Positions 10,617 through 22,323 of a stretch of 64,000 nucleotides of DNA are shown in pieces (the stretch's first letter is position 1; every line of letters starts with the position of its first letter). This DNA comes from Gigantopelta aegis (Eukaryota; Mollusca; Gastropoda; Neomphalida; Peltospiridae). A program made the translations under genes and the position numbers. The stretch is from assembly GCF_016097555.1 (NCBI RefSeq), contig NC_054704.1, positions 74,655,396-74,719,395 of the forward strand. The letters run 5' to 3'. A model generated the notes under the pieces. That model was not told where the DNA came from and ran no database searches. It worked only from the letters and a program-made list of their open reading frames with translations.

Positions 10617-10721
10617 GATATCCCGAAATGATCTCGAGTTTATTCGTTTGGGAGGTTTAGCGCAACGCCAAATACATACACCTGTATGCATATTATAATA
10701 TCCCGTATTCGTTCGTATATG

Positions 10722-10960
10722 GGCTGGACGTAGCCCAGCGGTAAAGCTCTAGTTTGATGCGCGGTTGGTGCTTATCAACTGAATGAACAGCGGTCGTGGT
10801 ATGCACTATCATGTCTGTGGAATGTTGTATATAAAATATACCTTGCAGCTAATCGGAAAGGGTATCCCTTTTTGTGGTGGGAGTGGGTTTCCTCTCTCAT
10901 TATCTGTGTGGTCCTTAATCGTATGTCCGACGTAATTAGAATTTAGTTTTGAACTCAAGC
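10722..10960 (+). repeat. Degenerate SINE (unit 1)
   Basis: Head GCTGGACGTAGCCCAGCGGT, shortened body, and CTGTGTGGTCCTTAATCGTA in place of the intact 3' end. A second copy is at 17188-17410. Confidence 0.7.
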
Positions 10961-11363
10961 TCAAAGAGAGTCTCACTTCTGTCTCCAATTAATTTGAGTG
11001 CGTGTAGTTTCTGGTCAGGGGGCTATCGTGGGTCTCTCTAGGTTCCACAATAATTCGTCTGCACATTTAGTGAGAGCCTGTTTGTAATAACTTTATGATT
11101 ATTAAAACTTATCAAATAATCACATTGAAATCTGTGTTATTGTCCTCAATGGTATAGTGCTTAAGTCGTTTATTGTGGGCCTGACTGGTTCTAAGTTTAA
11201 ATCTGACCAAGTTATTTCTATAGTATCCAAAAATACTAGTAAATACAAACGAAAAAACATATCTATTAAATGTTTGTTTTATTTTTCCATTTCGTAGAAA
11301 AAGCACCCAAAACATCGAGACCGTACAACAGCCTTTTTTTATAAACAGGACAGGGATCTTGCA

Positions 11364-11841
11364 TCAGCCATGATGATGTCCATGGTGTCCGTGACCGTGA
11401 CCATGTCCGTGATGTCCGTGACCATGTCCATGCCCATGGTGTCCATGGCCGTGACCATGACGATGGGCTGAAGAGAGCGTCAAAAGACCCAGTGACACTG
11501 AAACAGCAATATATAATAAACATGGGTCAAATTTCTTGAAAGATCATAATTTTGATCAAATGTCAATTTTGGTGTTAATGAATATATAGTAAAACATATA
11601 ATATATTTTATGAAATTATAAACCGACAGCTTTGTTCGAGAATGTTGAATGTGAAATAATATGTGTAGCCATACGCTACTTGTTATTATAGTGATATTAA
11701 TATTTGAATTATGGCTTTGGTTCCAACATAAATTAATAAAATACAATACAATATTTAAAAATGAAATAAAAAAATAAAATGAATAACTTTGCATTACAAA
11801 CCAATTAAGAGGGTGAAAAATCCAATGCTTGCACACTTCAT
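11364..11841 (-). CDS. Secreted Gly-His-rich peptide, copy 2 (two exons)
   Basis: Exon 1 is 11802-11841 and exon 2 is 11364-11497. The predicted 57-residue product is identical to copy 1: a 24-residue signal peptide and a 33-residue His/Gly mature part ending in Gly. The visible functional difference is at the intron donor, gtttgt here instead of gtatgt, a change at donor position +3 that should weaken the site without removing the GT. An AATAAA signal lies at 11278-11283. The gene sits in the recent 4.6-kb duplication, so it is either a young paralogue or, if the duplication is an assembly artefact, an allele of copy 1. Any role would be that of copy 1. Confidence 0.76.
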
Positions 11842-11915
11842 TTTGGCTTGTTTCTGATCTAGTCCTCTGTGTAGACGAGAAGTTAAACTGTTTACTTCGA
11901 TACAAATTATTTCAG

Positions 11916-11923
11916 CTTTTAAA
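11916..11923 (-). promoter_or_regulatory. TATA-like element of Gly-His peptide gene copy 2
   Basis: TTTAAAAG begins 75 bp upstream of the ATG, as in copy 1. Confidence 0.42.
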
Positions 11924-12345
11924 GTGAAATATTTTACTACTCTACCTTGGGGACAACTTGTAACTGCTGTGTAAGAACCACAGAGAAGTTAATTCGCAGC
12001 AAGATTTCCCGTCGTGAAAACCAATGCAACGATGATGCAACATTTGAGACCACGAATACCACAGAGATATTATTAACCGATTGAAAAGTCATAATTAATA
12101 AACGATGATAGCTAGGAGCGGTTTGCAGGTGAGAAATAAAGACACGTGACTGAGGTGCGATGGATCGCTTTCAGTCCTCTAGAATTTTCACTCCGTCCTA
12201 ACCAGTGTCCCGTGACTGGTAAGGGAAACGCCGTGGTATGTGCTTGCAAGGCTTTTTTTTTTTTTTTGGTAGACAATGTTGGTGCAGCGGATTTCGTTTC
12301 CTTCGTTTTGAACCTTCCTTCTCTTTGTCTCTGTCGACCTAAGGT

Positions 12346-12653
12346 GGCGGGACGTAGACCTAGTGGTAAAGTGCTTGTTTGATACACGGTCGGTCTAGGA
12401 TCGAGCCCCGTCAGTGGGCCCGTTGGGCTATTTCTCGTTCCCACCAGTGCACCACGACTGGTATATCAAAGGTCGTGGTATGTGTTATCATGTCTGCGGC
12501 AGGTTGCATATAAAAAAATCCTTGCTACCAATGGAAAAAAAATAGAGGCTTTCCTCTGTAAGACTATATGTCAAATTACTAAATGTTTGACATCGAATAG
12601 CCAATGATTAATAAATCAATTTCCTCTAGTGGTATCGTTAAACAAAGAAAACA
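12346..12653 (+). repeat. tRNA-derived SINE, type A (unit 2)
   Basis: Counterpart of 7759-8064, carried along in the segmental duplication. Confidence 0.84.
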
Positions 12654-14343
12654 AACGAAAATCTTAAAACGCCTTTTAATATTCATATTTTTTCAGAAGA
12701 ATTTGAAAGTTTAAATATGAATCTTCATTCTCTGTTTTCTACATATTTAATTAATTAATTTTTCAATAAGAGACAAATAAATGTATGCATTAAATATGAT
12801 CGGTTTCAAATATTTGTATTTTTTTCCATGTTATGATTTAAAACATTAGCTTTGGCACAGATATCTAGCTGGCTATATAACGATATAAATTATAAGAAAT
12901 CCTTTGTTTTGCATGCTTCAGTAAATTCCTTCCATATGTCAAATGTCTTTTAACAGTGGTCAAAGTTCCGTGTCAAAGTTCGAGGTGAACCATCAAATAT
13001 TTACGGATTAAAAAACACCTGCGGCTTTGATTGGTAGGAATATGTGACATTAATTATTTGTGCAAATATTATTATCCACTCACAATAAACAAATACACTT
13101 TTATTTGTAATGCAGTTGTTATGCAGTATACACCAGAGGTTGAAATTATTGCAAGGTACCCGCAAAATGGAACTCGATTTTCAGCGAAAATTACGGTTGC
13201 TAAGAATAACTTTAATTATATCTCTTAAGGTAGAACTAAACCAAATAACTGCCGGCTGGGTCAAAGTTCGAGGTGCACTGAACTTTTGATACAGAAGTGA
13301 ACACCACAAGTCCCGTGATTGGTGATCAATGTGAGTGTGTTGCTTGTAAAAAAAAAAAAAAGTTTCATCTGGACAAAAGATGTATACAATTTTATTCCAT
13401 CTAGTACCACTGTGTCGAGTAGCCTTGTGCTTGAAACATGTATGGGGTACGTGTAAAACAAAGTACTCGAATTTTGTACGGAACTAGGTTCGTCATAGAA
13501 GCTACCCGTTATCTCAAAAATGAGCAACTTGACCCCCCCCCCCCCCCCCAGCACCACCACCAGCACCACCACCACCCACCCACCCACTTTATTCTGATTC
13601 ACTTTAAGGGTGAGGGGTGGTAGTATTTATATCCGTGGCGTTTATGTTGATTGATACGCTGCAGGTAGAAGTATTAGCCACATATGTTACTACCGTCGTC
13701 TATGTGCTTTGATTTGGTAGTATACACCCTTAAATGGCAATTCACACACACCCCAGCCCCACCCCCACCCCACCCTATTTTCTTGAAGGTGGATTAATTG
13801 TGAGCTGTCACACTTGTCATTGTTGTACTGTCTGGGTGTGTTGATACGCTGCTTATATCAATTTTATCAGTAAACGTTACCATTATCGGTAATAGGAATA
13901 GGATTTAGCCTATTGCAACCTGAAAGTTGCACACAACCATTAATTACTACAACCGGCCTCGATGGTGTCGTGGTTAAGTCATCGGAAATAACGCTGGTAG
14001 GCAGTGGGTTTGCAGCCCAGTACCGGCTCCCACCCAGAGCAGGTTTTAACAAATGAGTGTGGGTAGGTTACTTTATCATCCATTAAAGGCTTTTGTAGGA
14101 GATATCGCTGGCACTATAGTATGTGATATCTCCTGCAATCTTGATCGGTCAAATTTTAATCACAAGATTATGTTTTGTTACGTCACTGTGTTTGTTTCAG
14201 CGCTAAATCTACCATTAGTGACGTCACGCCACTGGCGTTCTGCTAGTTGACGAGTCTACCGCTGACCTTCAACTCACATTACTGACATTGATTACAACTG
14301 TAGCAAATGAAAAGAATGATAATGATAAATAGAATACCCCCCT

Positions 14344-14467
14344 CGTGTCTTGTGATATCATAATTTATCAGCACTCGTTGATAAAAGTATAAAATCCTCG
14401 GCAAGCCTCGTATTTCATACTTTTATTAATTGGTGCTGATAAAATATGATATCACAAGACACGAGAG
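14344..14467. mobile_element. Long palindrome / foldback element (unit 2)
   Basis: Counterpart of 9757-9882, with one or two base changes in the loop arms. Confidence 0.8.
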
Positions 14468-15007
14468 AGGGTGGGGGGTGCGTGGGTGGGGGGGGGGGGA
14501 TCCTCTATACACCGACTTTACTCTGACTAACCACTAACATATAACCACTATCCACAATCGTGGACAGACATCCCAGGTAGCTAAGGTGTGTGCCCAAGAC
14601 AGCGTGCTTGAACCTCAGTTGGATATAAGCACTAAAACATAAGTTGAAATGATATAATTACTCCATACAGTTCAGTATAATTTGTATGAAAAACAAAAAC
14701 ACTTTCGAGACGGTCACGTGGCTACTAGTTTTAAGGGGTAGTCTCCTTTGAACACTCGCTTGCCAAAACAAAACAAAAAAAGAAAAAGAAAAAGAAAGAA
14801 AGAAAGAAAATAATAATCATAGGTCGACAACAGAATATTGCAGTTAGCTTCCCTAAATGTAACAAGTAACTTCAAACCAATAGGTTTATTTAAACACCAC
14901 AATGGTCAAACTGCTTGTAATCATCAAACAAAATATTTCCAAAGTATTTTGAGAATATTGTTGTTTTTTTTTTATGAGGAACTATTTCCTAAACCGGACT
15001 ACATTAA

Positions 15008-17465
15008 GAAAAGTACTCAAATTTTGTGCGGAACTAGGTTTGTAACAGACGCTACCCGTTATCCCAGAAATGAGCAGCTTGATCCCCCCCCCCCCCCCCC
15101 ACACACACACACTTTATCTGATTCACTTTAAAGGGTGAAGGGTGGTAGTATTTATATCTGTGTCGTTTATGTCGTTTATGTCGATTGATACACTGCAGGT
15201 AGGAGTATTAGCCACATATGTTACTACTGTCGTCTATGTGATTTGACTTGGTAGTATAGACCCTTAAATGGCATTTCACACACACCCCACCCCATTTTCT
15301 TGCAGGTGGATTAATTGTGAGGTATCATACTTGTTATTGTTGTACTGCCTAGGTGTGTTGACTCGCTGCTTATATCAGTTTTATTAGTAATCGTTAACAT
15401 TATCGGGAATAGGAATTGCATTCGGCCTATTGAGTGTATAGGTTACTACACCGACTTTACTCTGACTAACCACTAACATATAGCCACTGTCCACAATCGT
15501 GGACAGACAGCCCAGATAGCTGAGGTGTGTGCCCAAGACAGCATGCTTGAACCTCAATTGGATATAAGCACTAAAACATTAGTTGAAATGATATCATTAC
15601 AACATGCTGTTCAAGTATAATTTGTGTGAAAAAGAAAAACACTATCGAGACGGTCACGTGACTACTAGTTTTAAGGGGTAGTCTCCTTTGAACACTCCCT
15701 TGCAAAAAAAGAAAGAAAGAAAGAAAATAATAATCATAGGTCGATCACAGAATATTTCAGTTAGCTTCCCTAAATGAGACAAGTAACGTCAAACCAATAG
15801 GTTTATTTAAACACCACAATGGTCCAACTACTTGTAATCATCAAACAAAATATTTCAAAAGATATATGAGAATATTGTATTATTTTTTTATGAGGAACTA
15901 TTTCCTAAACCGGACTATATTAAGCTGCTACAACAATTACCCCCCACCTCCTTGCATTCACTATGCAATTCAAGGAGAGGGGGGGGGGGGGGATGGGTGG
16001 CTTTGATCAGCCGTTGGAAACATAGAATAAGGACTCAATACAATAAGAACAACCATAACACAAAAAATAGGTAAACATGAACACGGCACTCTCAGCATAT
16101 CATAGGGTGCTTTGACTAATGATAACAATGCACCCGTCCATACGCAAAACCAAATAATGGCCCAGCACGTACTCCAATAAGGAGTCGGACAAAAGAAACC
16201 GGCTCCGAGTACACCACTGCACTGCACCCAGAAGGGACTGGACAAAAGAATACCAGCCCCTTCCCCCAAACCCAAAACAAAACTTTCCTTGGCACTGGCA
16301 GGACCTTGGGCAAAACGGACGAACCTACTCCATCTCCACGGCAACAGCATCGGCAACAAGCTTCCAACATCAAGCTCTCCACCAACGCCTCTACCTCGTC
16401 CAACATGCACAAATTGCTCGAGTCTACCCTGGGTTGTCATGCCACGATCAGAAGAGATCAGGCCCTTTCTAAGGGCCCTATGGGCAACCTAGGGAGACAC
16501 CCTACAGCACCAAAACGGTCATAATAAAGAGCCACTTTCGGAATACTAAAAGCAAAACCTATTGGCTCTCTTCACTATTTCAATTAGAACGACCATCAAA
16601 ATTGCGCCAAATTTCCTTCATGTAAAACGCGCACCTCTTCCTCTTTGACATAATCCTACGGGACTTTCAAAATTCCATAGCACCAAATACACCCCGCCTG
16701 CCACCAACATTGGACTGCTGGTGCTCCCTTGCACTTGCCAGTGCAGCCGTTCCCTCTCTACAACCCTCCCCCAACCCTTTCCTGTCCTGGACAGAGGGAA
16801 CCGGCCAAGGCCGGTCCCTGTGGCCAGGATAGGCGTGTGCTACAACAGCTTGCTCTGAATGTGCACGTAAATCTCTTTGTCTTGTCTTGTCTTGTCTAGT
16901 GACCACATGACAAATAGGGGTATGCTGCACAAAGAGGTAGAGGGCCGTGGTCGGCACTTCTTCCAGAAGTTACAGAGCCGAATTCACAAAGCCTGTTTGT
17001 GTCTTCCGCGCATATAACAACATGCATTTACAATGATTAAACACCTGCCTTCAAGAATAGCAGGCTTCGTGAATTCGGCTCATGGATATCCTGTAATGAG
17101 CTCGAGTTTATTCGTTTGGGCGGTTTAGCACAACGCCAAATACATACACCTGTAAGCATATTATAATATCCCGTATTCGTTCGTATATGGGCTGGACGTA
17201 GCCCAGCGGTAAAGCTCTAGTTTGATGCGCGGTTGGTGCTTATCAACTGAATGAACAGCGGCCGTGGTATGCACTATCATGTCTGTGGAATGTTGTATAT
17301 AAAACATCCCTGGCTTCTAATCAGAAAGGGTATCCCTTTATGTGTTGGGAGTGGGTTTCCTCTCTCATTATCTGTGTGGTTCTTAATCATATGTCCGACG
17401 TAATTAGAATTTAACTTTGAACTCAAGCTCAAAGAGAGTCTCACTTCTGTCTCCAATTAATTTGA
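15008..17465. repeat. Partial duplication unit without a peptide gene
   Basis: 15008-15943 matches unit 1 from about 8870 to 10425 with many differences and shortened stretches, and 16900-17465 matches 10431-10990. The part that would carry the peptide gene is absent. An insertion of about 950 bp lies between the two matching parts. Confidence 0.8.
15945..16899. mobile_element. Unclassified insertion (about 950 bp)
   Basis: This interrupts the alignment to unit 1 between CTGCTACAA and GTGACCAC. It starts with C- and G-runs and ends with CTTGTCTTGTCTTGTCTAG. Its right part (about 16720-16890) is the inverse of the dispersed repeat at 4371-4680. Overlapping frames of 98-156 codons have no recognisable domain and are not called genes. 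It is probably a truncated retroelement end. Confidence 0.5.
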
Positions 17466-17718
17466 TTGGTTGGTTCAAAATTTTAACATGCTCCCATACC
17501 ACTAAGGTTTCGAGTATGTCTTCCCCGGGCTTGATCTCTGGAGGCCAGTGACCAAGTCCGGGGCAGAAATATTTGGGACAATTTTTATTTTTACTATAAA
17601 TAAGGGGAGGGGATTTTACAATTATTTTTTGTCACGTCATTTCTAAAAGAGAAAAATATAATTCCTTAAGTATAATTTATTAATTTAGACGTAATTTTAG
17701 ATCGGGTGTTCTAAAGAA

Positions 17719-17749
<31 letters not shown>

Positions 17750-18599
17750 AAACTTTTTTTTTTTTTTTTTTTTTTTAAATTATTAACCCTTATCCCTCAC
17801 TGAGGTATTGTCTAGGAGGTTGGGCCCACGCCACAGGAAGTTTATCAAAAATTTATTTATTAATTATGTTAATTATTATAGAAAGAAAATATTATTATTA
17901 TTTTAATTATTATTTTACAAAAAAGAGTATAGGAGTACATCCGTCCTATTGGGAACTTCAGTGTGACCATAGCCAAGGTAGGGGTCGTGGGGGCCGGAGG
18001 GGGGGGGGACCGCCCCCCGGACAACCCTAGCTCACCCTACGGCCTAAACCGCTTACGCCCTATGGCCTACCTATTTCCGGTGGTCTGCTCCACCCCACCC
18101 CCCCCCCCATCCCATCCCCTCTCCCCCATCCCACCAGGCACAGCCCAACCGTTGTGCCCTCCATTTCCGATGCATCTCCTATTATGAGTCAGAAAGTCTC
18201 TAGTAGAGAGACTCTCTTATTAATAGTCAGAGGCCTCTAGTAGAGAGGCCCCCTAACTTATTGTATAAAATTCTATTAGTTCTTTTAGGACTGAGGAAAG
18301 AGTTGTATTGCGTCTGGCGAGTCTGGCGGAGCGAAACGAATTCTGACGATCCGGAAGTCCAAAGGCAACTCTCTGTGAAGCAAGAGAATCAAAACGTTAT
18401 GTCATCCATCATACACTGTCTCCAATTTAATATATAAAACTAGGGAATGCAAACAGGGTATATAACCAGGCTGCATCCACTAGCACAGGAGCAGCTCACC
18501 GCCCTGTCAAATTAAAATTTCTTTTTATTTAAATATTAAAACAAGGATAAAATATACAAAAACAAATTAAAAAAGAGCACGCTGTTAACCTATAAATTT
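17466..18599. mobile_element. Retroelement-like insertion with 11-bp target duplication
   Basis: AATTAATTTGA occurs at 17455-17465 and again at 18600-18610, and the intervening 1,134 bp is absent from unit 1. It contains long poly-T runs (17719-17776), a C-rich patch and short palindromes around CTCTAGTAGAGAG. No reverse transcriptase is visible, so it is a non-autonomous or truncated element of unknown class. Confidence 0.65.
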
Positions 18600-18736
18600 A
18601 ATTAATTTGAGGACGTGTAGTTTCTGGTCAGGGGGCTATCGCGGGTCTCTTTAGGTTCCACAATAATTCGTCTACACATTTAGTGAGAGCCTGTTTGTAA
18701 TAACGTTATGATTATGAAAACTTATCAAATAATCAC

Positions 18737-19851
18737 TGTGACGGAACATGCTCTTATCTCTTGGCGATGTTAATTGTTTTAGAGGGCTGTGTGTAGCTTG
18801 GTTACGTAATGCCCCCGCGCGATGGTGGTAGTCCTGCGTCCCAATACACACCCAGACCAGGTGTGGAGGCCATGTGGAGAGTGGTTACGTAATACCTCCG
18901 CGCGACCATGGTAACTCTAACGAACTACGCGTCGATCAGTCTAGGCTTCTAAGAAAATATACCGTCTCTGGGAGTTGTGGAAATATCACGTGATAGGTGA
19001 GGTACCTCGTTGTGCCCCCAGGCGATTTTCGCGGTCCTCGGACTAGATTTTTGAATAAATAGATAGGATTTTAGATATATCGGGGAGAAACATTGGAAGG
19101 CTCCCGGGGAACATTGTACGACTGGACTGGTAAATATATTTTTCTGCTCTGTTGTATAACCTTGATGTGATTGATGTGACTTTAAATATTTTAATACTGT
19201 ATTATACCAATATTCTTTAGACAGTGTCTCCGGTAATCTGACGAAGTAAATTGTAGGCTTCACTGTTCTAATATTTTTATACGAGTATTTGGTAAGATAA
19301 AGCTTAGCCGGTCATCCTAGAGGACCTAGGTAAACTGTATGTTATTGTCTTTATTGTGATAGGTACCAGTATTAATTCTGTATTACAAGGTTACTGAATG
19401 AGTATTTAAGGGTTAATTAAACATTAACCAGTTAGGAATAGAGTTGTAATTCCTTTATTAATTAAGTTCCCCTGGCAGCGTTTCTCAATTATCACACGTG
19501 GGTGTGTTGTATCACGGTGAAGTGATTAGAATATTGTGTAAACTAGACACCTAGTGATTAACTAATTAAGTGATTAGCTCTGGGTTGTTATTATATTGTT
19601 GTTGTTAATTAACTACTGCGGCAAGTACATTTGTCAGCGTTAGAGTTTTGTGTTTTGTTGTGTTTTCTAGTGAACCAAACGTGCTACATATATATATATT
19701 TATATAAGATCTTATCTCTGATTATACCTAGAGCCGAGCCACTCGGGTATAGACTGCCCGATACAGAGCCATCTAATAGATATACAGTTAGGAGAGATAT
19801 TTGGATAATCGTGTTTTATTCAGTTACGGGTATTATAGGATCCCCGTGACA
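18737..19851. mobile_element. Presumed solo LTR of an LTR retrotransposon (fossil)
   Basis: 1,115 bp, absent from units 1 and 2, bounded by TGTGACGG and CCGTGACA. That is a TG...CA element with nearly inverted ends, flanked by a 5-bp target duplication with one difference (atcac/attac). No internal coding region or second LTR is present. The family cannot be named. The element is younger than the split of this duplication unit from units 1 and 2, since those lack it. Confidence 0.55.
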
Positions 19852-20098
19852 ATTACATTGAAATCTGTATTGTTGTCCTCAATGGTATAGTGCTTAAGTC
19901 GTTTATTGTGGGCCTGACTGGATCTAAGTTTAAACCTGACCAAGTTATTTCTATAGTATCCAAAAATACTACTAAATACAAACGAAAAAAACATATCTAT
20001 TAAATGTTTGCTTTATTTTTCCATTTCGTAGAAAAAGGACCCAAAACATCAAGACCGTACAACAGCCTTTTTTTTATAAACAGGACAGGGATCTTGCA

Positions 20099-20555
20099 TC
20101 AGCCATGATGATGTCCATGGTGTCCGTGACCGTGACCATGTCCGTGATGTCCGTGACCATGTCCATGCCCATGACGATGGGCTGAAGAGAGCGTCAAAAG
20201 ACCCAGTGACACTGAAACAGCAATATATAATAAACATGAATCAAATTTCTTGAAAGATCATAATTTTGATCAAATGTCAATTTTGGTGTTAATGAATATA
20301 TAGTAAAACATATAATATATTTTATGAAATTATAAACCGACAGCTTTGTTCGAGAATGTTGAATGTGAAATAATATGTGCAGCCATACGCTAATTGTTAT
20401 TATAGTGATATTAATATCTGAATTATGGCTTTGGTTCCAACATAAATTAATAAAATACAATACAATATTTAAAAATGAAATAAACAAATAAAATGAATAA
20501 CTTTGCATTACATACCAATTAAGAGGGTGAAAAATCCAATGCTTGCACACTTCAT
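20099..20555 (-). CDS. Secreted Gly-His-rich peptide, copy 3 (two exons)
   Basis: Exon 1 is 20516-20555 (donor G/gtatgt) and exon 2 is 20099-20211 (acceptor tgtttcag). The 50-residue product has the same signal peptide as copies 1 and 2, but the mature part is 26 residues instead of 33. An in-frame 21-bp difference inside the repeated His-Gly codons accounts for this. Both splice sites, the reading frame, the HRHGHG start and the terminal His-His-His-Gly are kept although flanking non-coding sequence has diverged, which argues that the gene is under constraint. An AATAAA signal lies at 20012-20017. Function is inferred only, as for copy 1. Confidence 0.8.
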
Positions 20556-20629
20556 TTTGGCTTGTTTCTGATCTAGTCATCTGTGTAGACGAGAAGTTAA
20601 ACTGTTTACTTCGATACAAATTATTTCGG

Positions 20630-20637
20630 CTTTTAAA
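20630..20637 (-). promoter_or_regulatory. TATA-like element of Gly-His peptide gene copy 3
   Basis: TTTAAAAG begins 75 bp upstream of the ATG. It is preserved despite nearby changes. Confidence 0.42.
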
Positions 20638-21074
20638 GTGAAATATTTTACTACTCTACCTTGGGGACAACTTGTAACTGCTGTGTAAGAACCACAGAGA
20701 AGTTAATTCGCAGCAAGATTTCCCGTCGTGAAAACCAATGCAACGATGATGCAACATTTGAGACCACGAATACCACAGAGATATTATTAACAGATTGAAA
20801 AGTCATAATTAATAAAGAATGATAGCTAGGAGCGGTTTGCAGGTGAGAAAGAAAGACACTTTACTCAGGTGCGATGGATCGCAAGATCGATCGCTTTCGA
20901 TCGTCTTGGATTTTCACTCTGTTCTAACCAGTGTCCCAAGACTGGTAAGCGAAACGCCGTGGTGTGTGCTTGCATGGGGGGGGGGGGGGGGAGTTGTAGA
21001 CTATGTGGGTGCAGCGGATTTCGTTTCCTTCGTTTTGAACCTTCCTTCTGTTTGTCTCTGTCAACCTAAGGTGG

Positions 21075-21378
21075 TGGGACGTAGACCTAGTGGTAAAATG
21101 CTTGTTTGATACATGGTCGGTCTAGGATCGAGCGCCGTCGGTGGGTCCATTGGTATTTTTCTTGTTCCAGCAGGTGCACCACGACTGGTATATCAAGGTC
21201 CATGGTATATGTTCTCATGTCTGCGGCATGGTGCATATAAAAGATTCCTTGCTACTAATGGAAAAAATGTAGTGGCTTTCCTCTGAAGAACTATATGTCA
21301 AATTACCAAATGTTTGACATCGAATATTCAATGATTAATAAATCAATCTGCTCTAGTTGTATTGTTAAACAAAGGAAA
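21075..21378 (+). repeat. tRNA-derived SINE, type A (unit 3)
   Basis: Diverged counterpart of 7759-8064, starting at GGGACGTAGACCTAGTGGTA and ending with the AAACAAAGGAAACC tail. Confidence 0.8.
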
Positions 21379-21785
21379 CCAACAAAAATCGTCAAACGCC
21401 TATTAATTTTCATATTCTTTCAGTAGAATTTGAAAGTTTAAATAAGAATCTTCATTCTCTGTTTTCTACATATTTAGTTAATTAATTTTAATTAAGAGAC
21501 AAATAAATGTATGCATTAAATATGATCGGTTTCAAATTTATTTTTTTTCTATGTTATGATATAAAACATTAGCTTTGACACCGATATCTAGCTGGTTATA
21601 TTACGACATAAATTCTATACAATCCCTTGTTTTGTGTGCTTAACTAAATCCCTTCCATATGTCAAATGTCTTTTAACTGTGGTCAAATACACCAGAGGTT
21701 GAAACTACTACGAGGTACCCGCAAAATGCAACTCGATTTTCAGTAAAAATGACGGTTGCTAACAAAAACATTAATTATATCTCTT

Positions 21786-22323
21786 GATTGCAAACATATT
21801 TTATTGTACAAAGAACAAAAGAATTGGGCACAAGTTTAACAACTTACGAGGCCCTCTTCTATATTCATACAATATACACGCGACCTATATTACATAGCTG
21901 TAAATATAAACTACATGTATACATTCAATGATAACCAGTGTAAGGAAATGTATTGTATACAAAAGAATGTAAAGGAAAGAAAAACAAATATGATATAAAA
22001 GATTACACAAATAGTACATCACGTGCAGTTAAATTCGCTATCACATTTACAAATAATCCTTTTGGTAATTTAAATAATACTTTATTAATCAAAACGATGT
22101 GGGTTTTTTATATATATTTGAACATAAGTAAATATTTTTTTATTATTGGCATCGCTTTATTGTTAATGGATATTGTTTTCTAATCTGTATCCACAGTTAC
22201 ATGAAGGGTCTGTGGTAAGTCCACATCTGTACAAATCGGCGTTTAAAGGGCTACATCCGTGTCGTAATCTAGTATGCAATATATTTTCTATTCTTTTTCC
22301 ACAGGAAAAATAATATGGAACTT
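21786..22323 (-). mobile_element. 5'-truncated LINE (non-LTR retrotransposon) fragment
   Basis: This 538-bp insertion is absent from units 1 and 2 and is flanked by TATATCTCTT at 21776-21785 and 22324-22333. On the minus strand about 22170-22300 reads RLRHGCSPLNADLYRCGL followed by Cys-Asn-Cys-Gly. That is the cysteine-containing motif found after the reverse transcriptase of many I/Nimb/Jockey-type LINEs. Only the extreme C-terminus and 3' region remain, as expected from 5' truncation at insertion. Confidence 0.75.

Larger units (their letters stand above)
6481..11067. repeat. Segmental duplication unit 1 (4,587 bp)
   Basis: It starts AGTGAGAGCCTGTTTGTAAT. The same order of sequence returns with a constant offset of 4,587 bp from 11068, differing only by scattered single bases and small indels (the offset drifts by a few bp beyond about 7970). 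It contains a Gly-His peptide gene, a SINE, foldback elements and simple repeats. Confidence 0.93.
11068..15007. repeat. Segmental duplication unit 2
   Basis: Near-identical to 6481-10411. The match ends abruptly at CCGGACTACATTAAG (15007), where the sequence joins material equivalent to unit 1 position about 8870. Confidence 0.92.

Noticed and set aside
15970-16957. Overlapping frames of 67-156 codons on both strands
   Set aside because: They lie in an insertion sharing sequence with a dispersed repeat, with no domain and no splice context.
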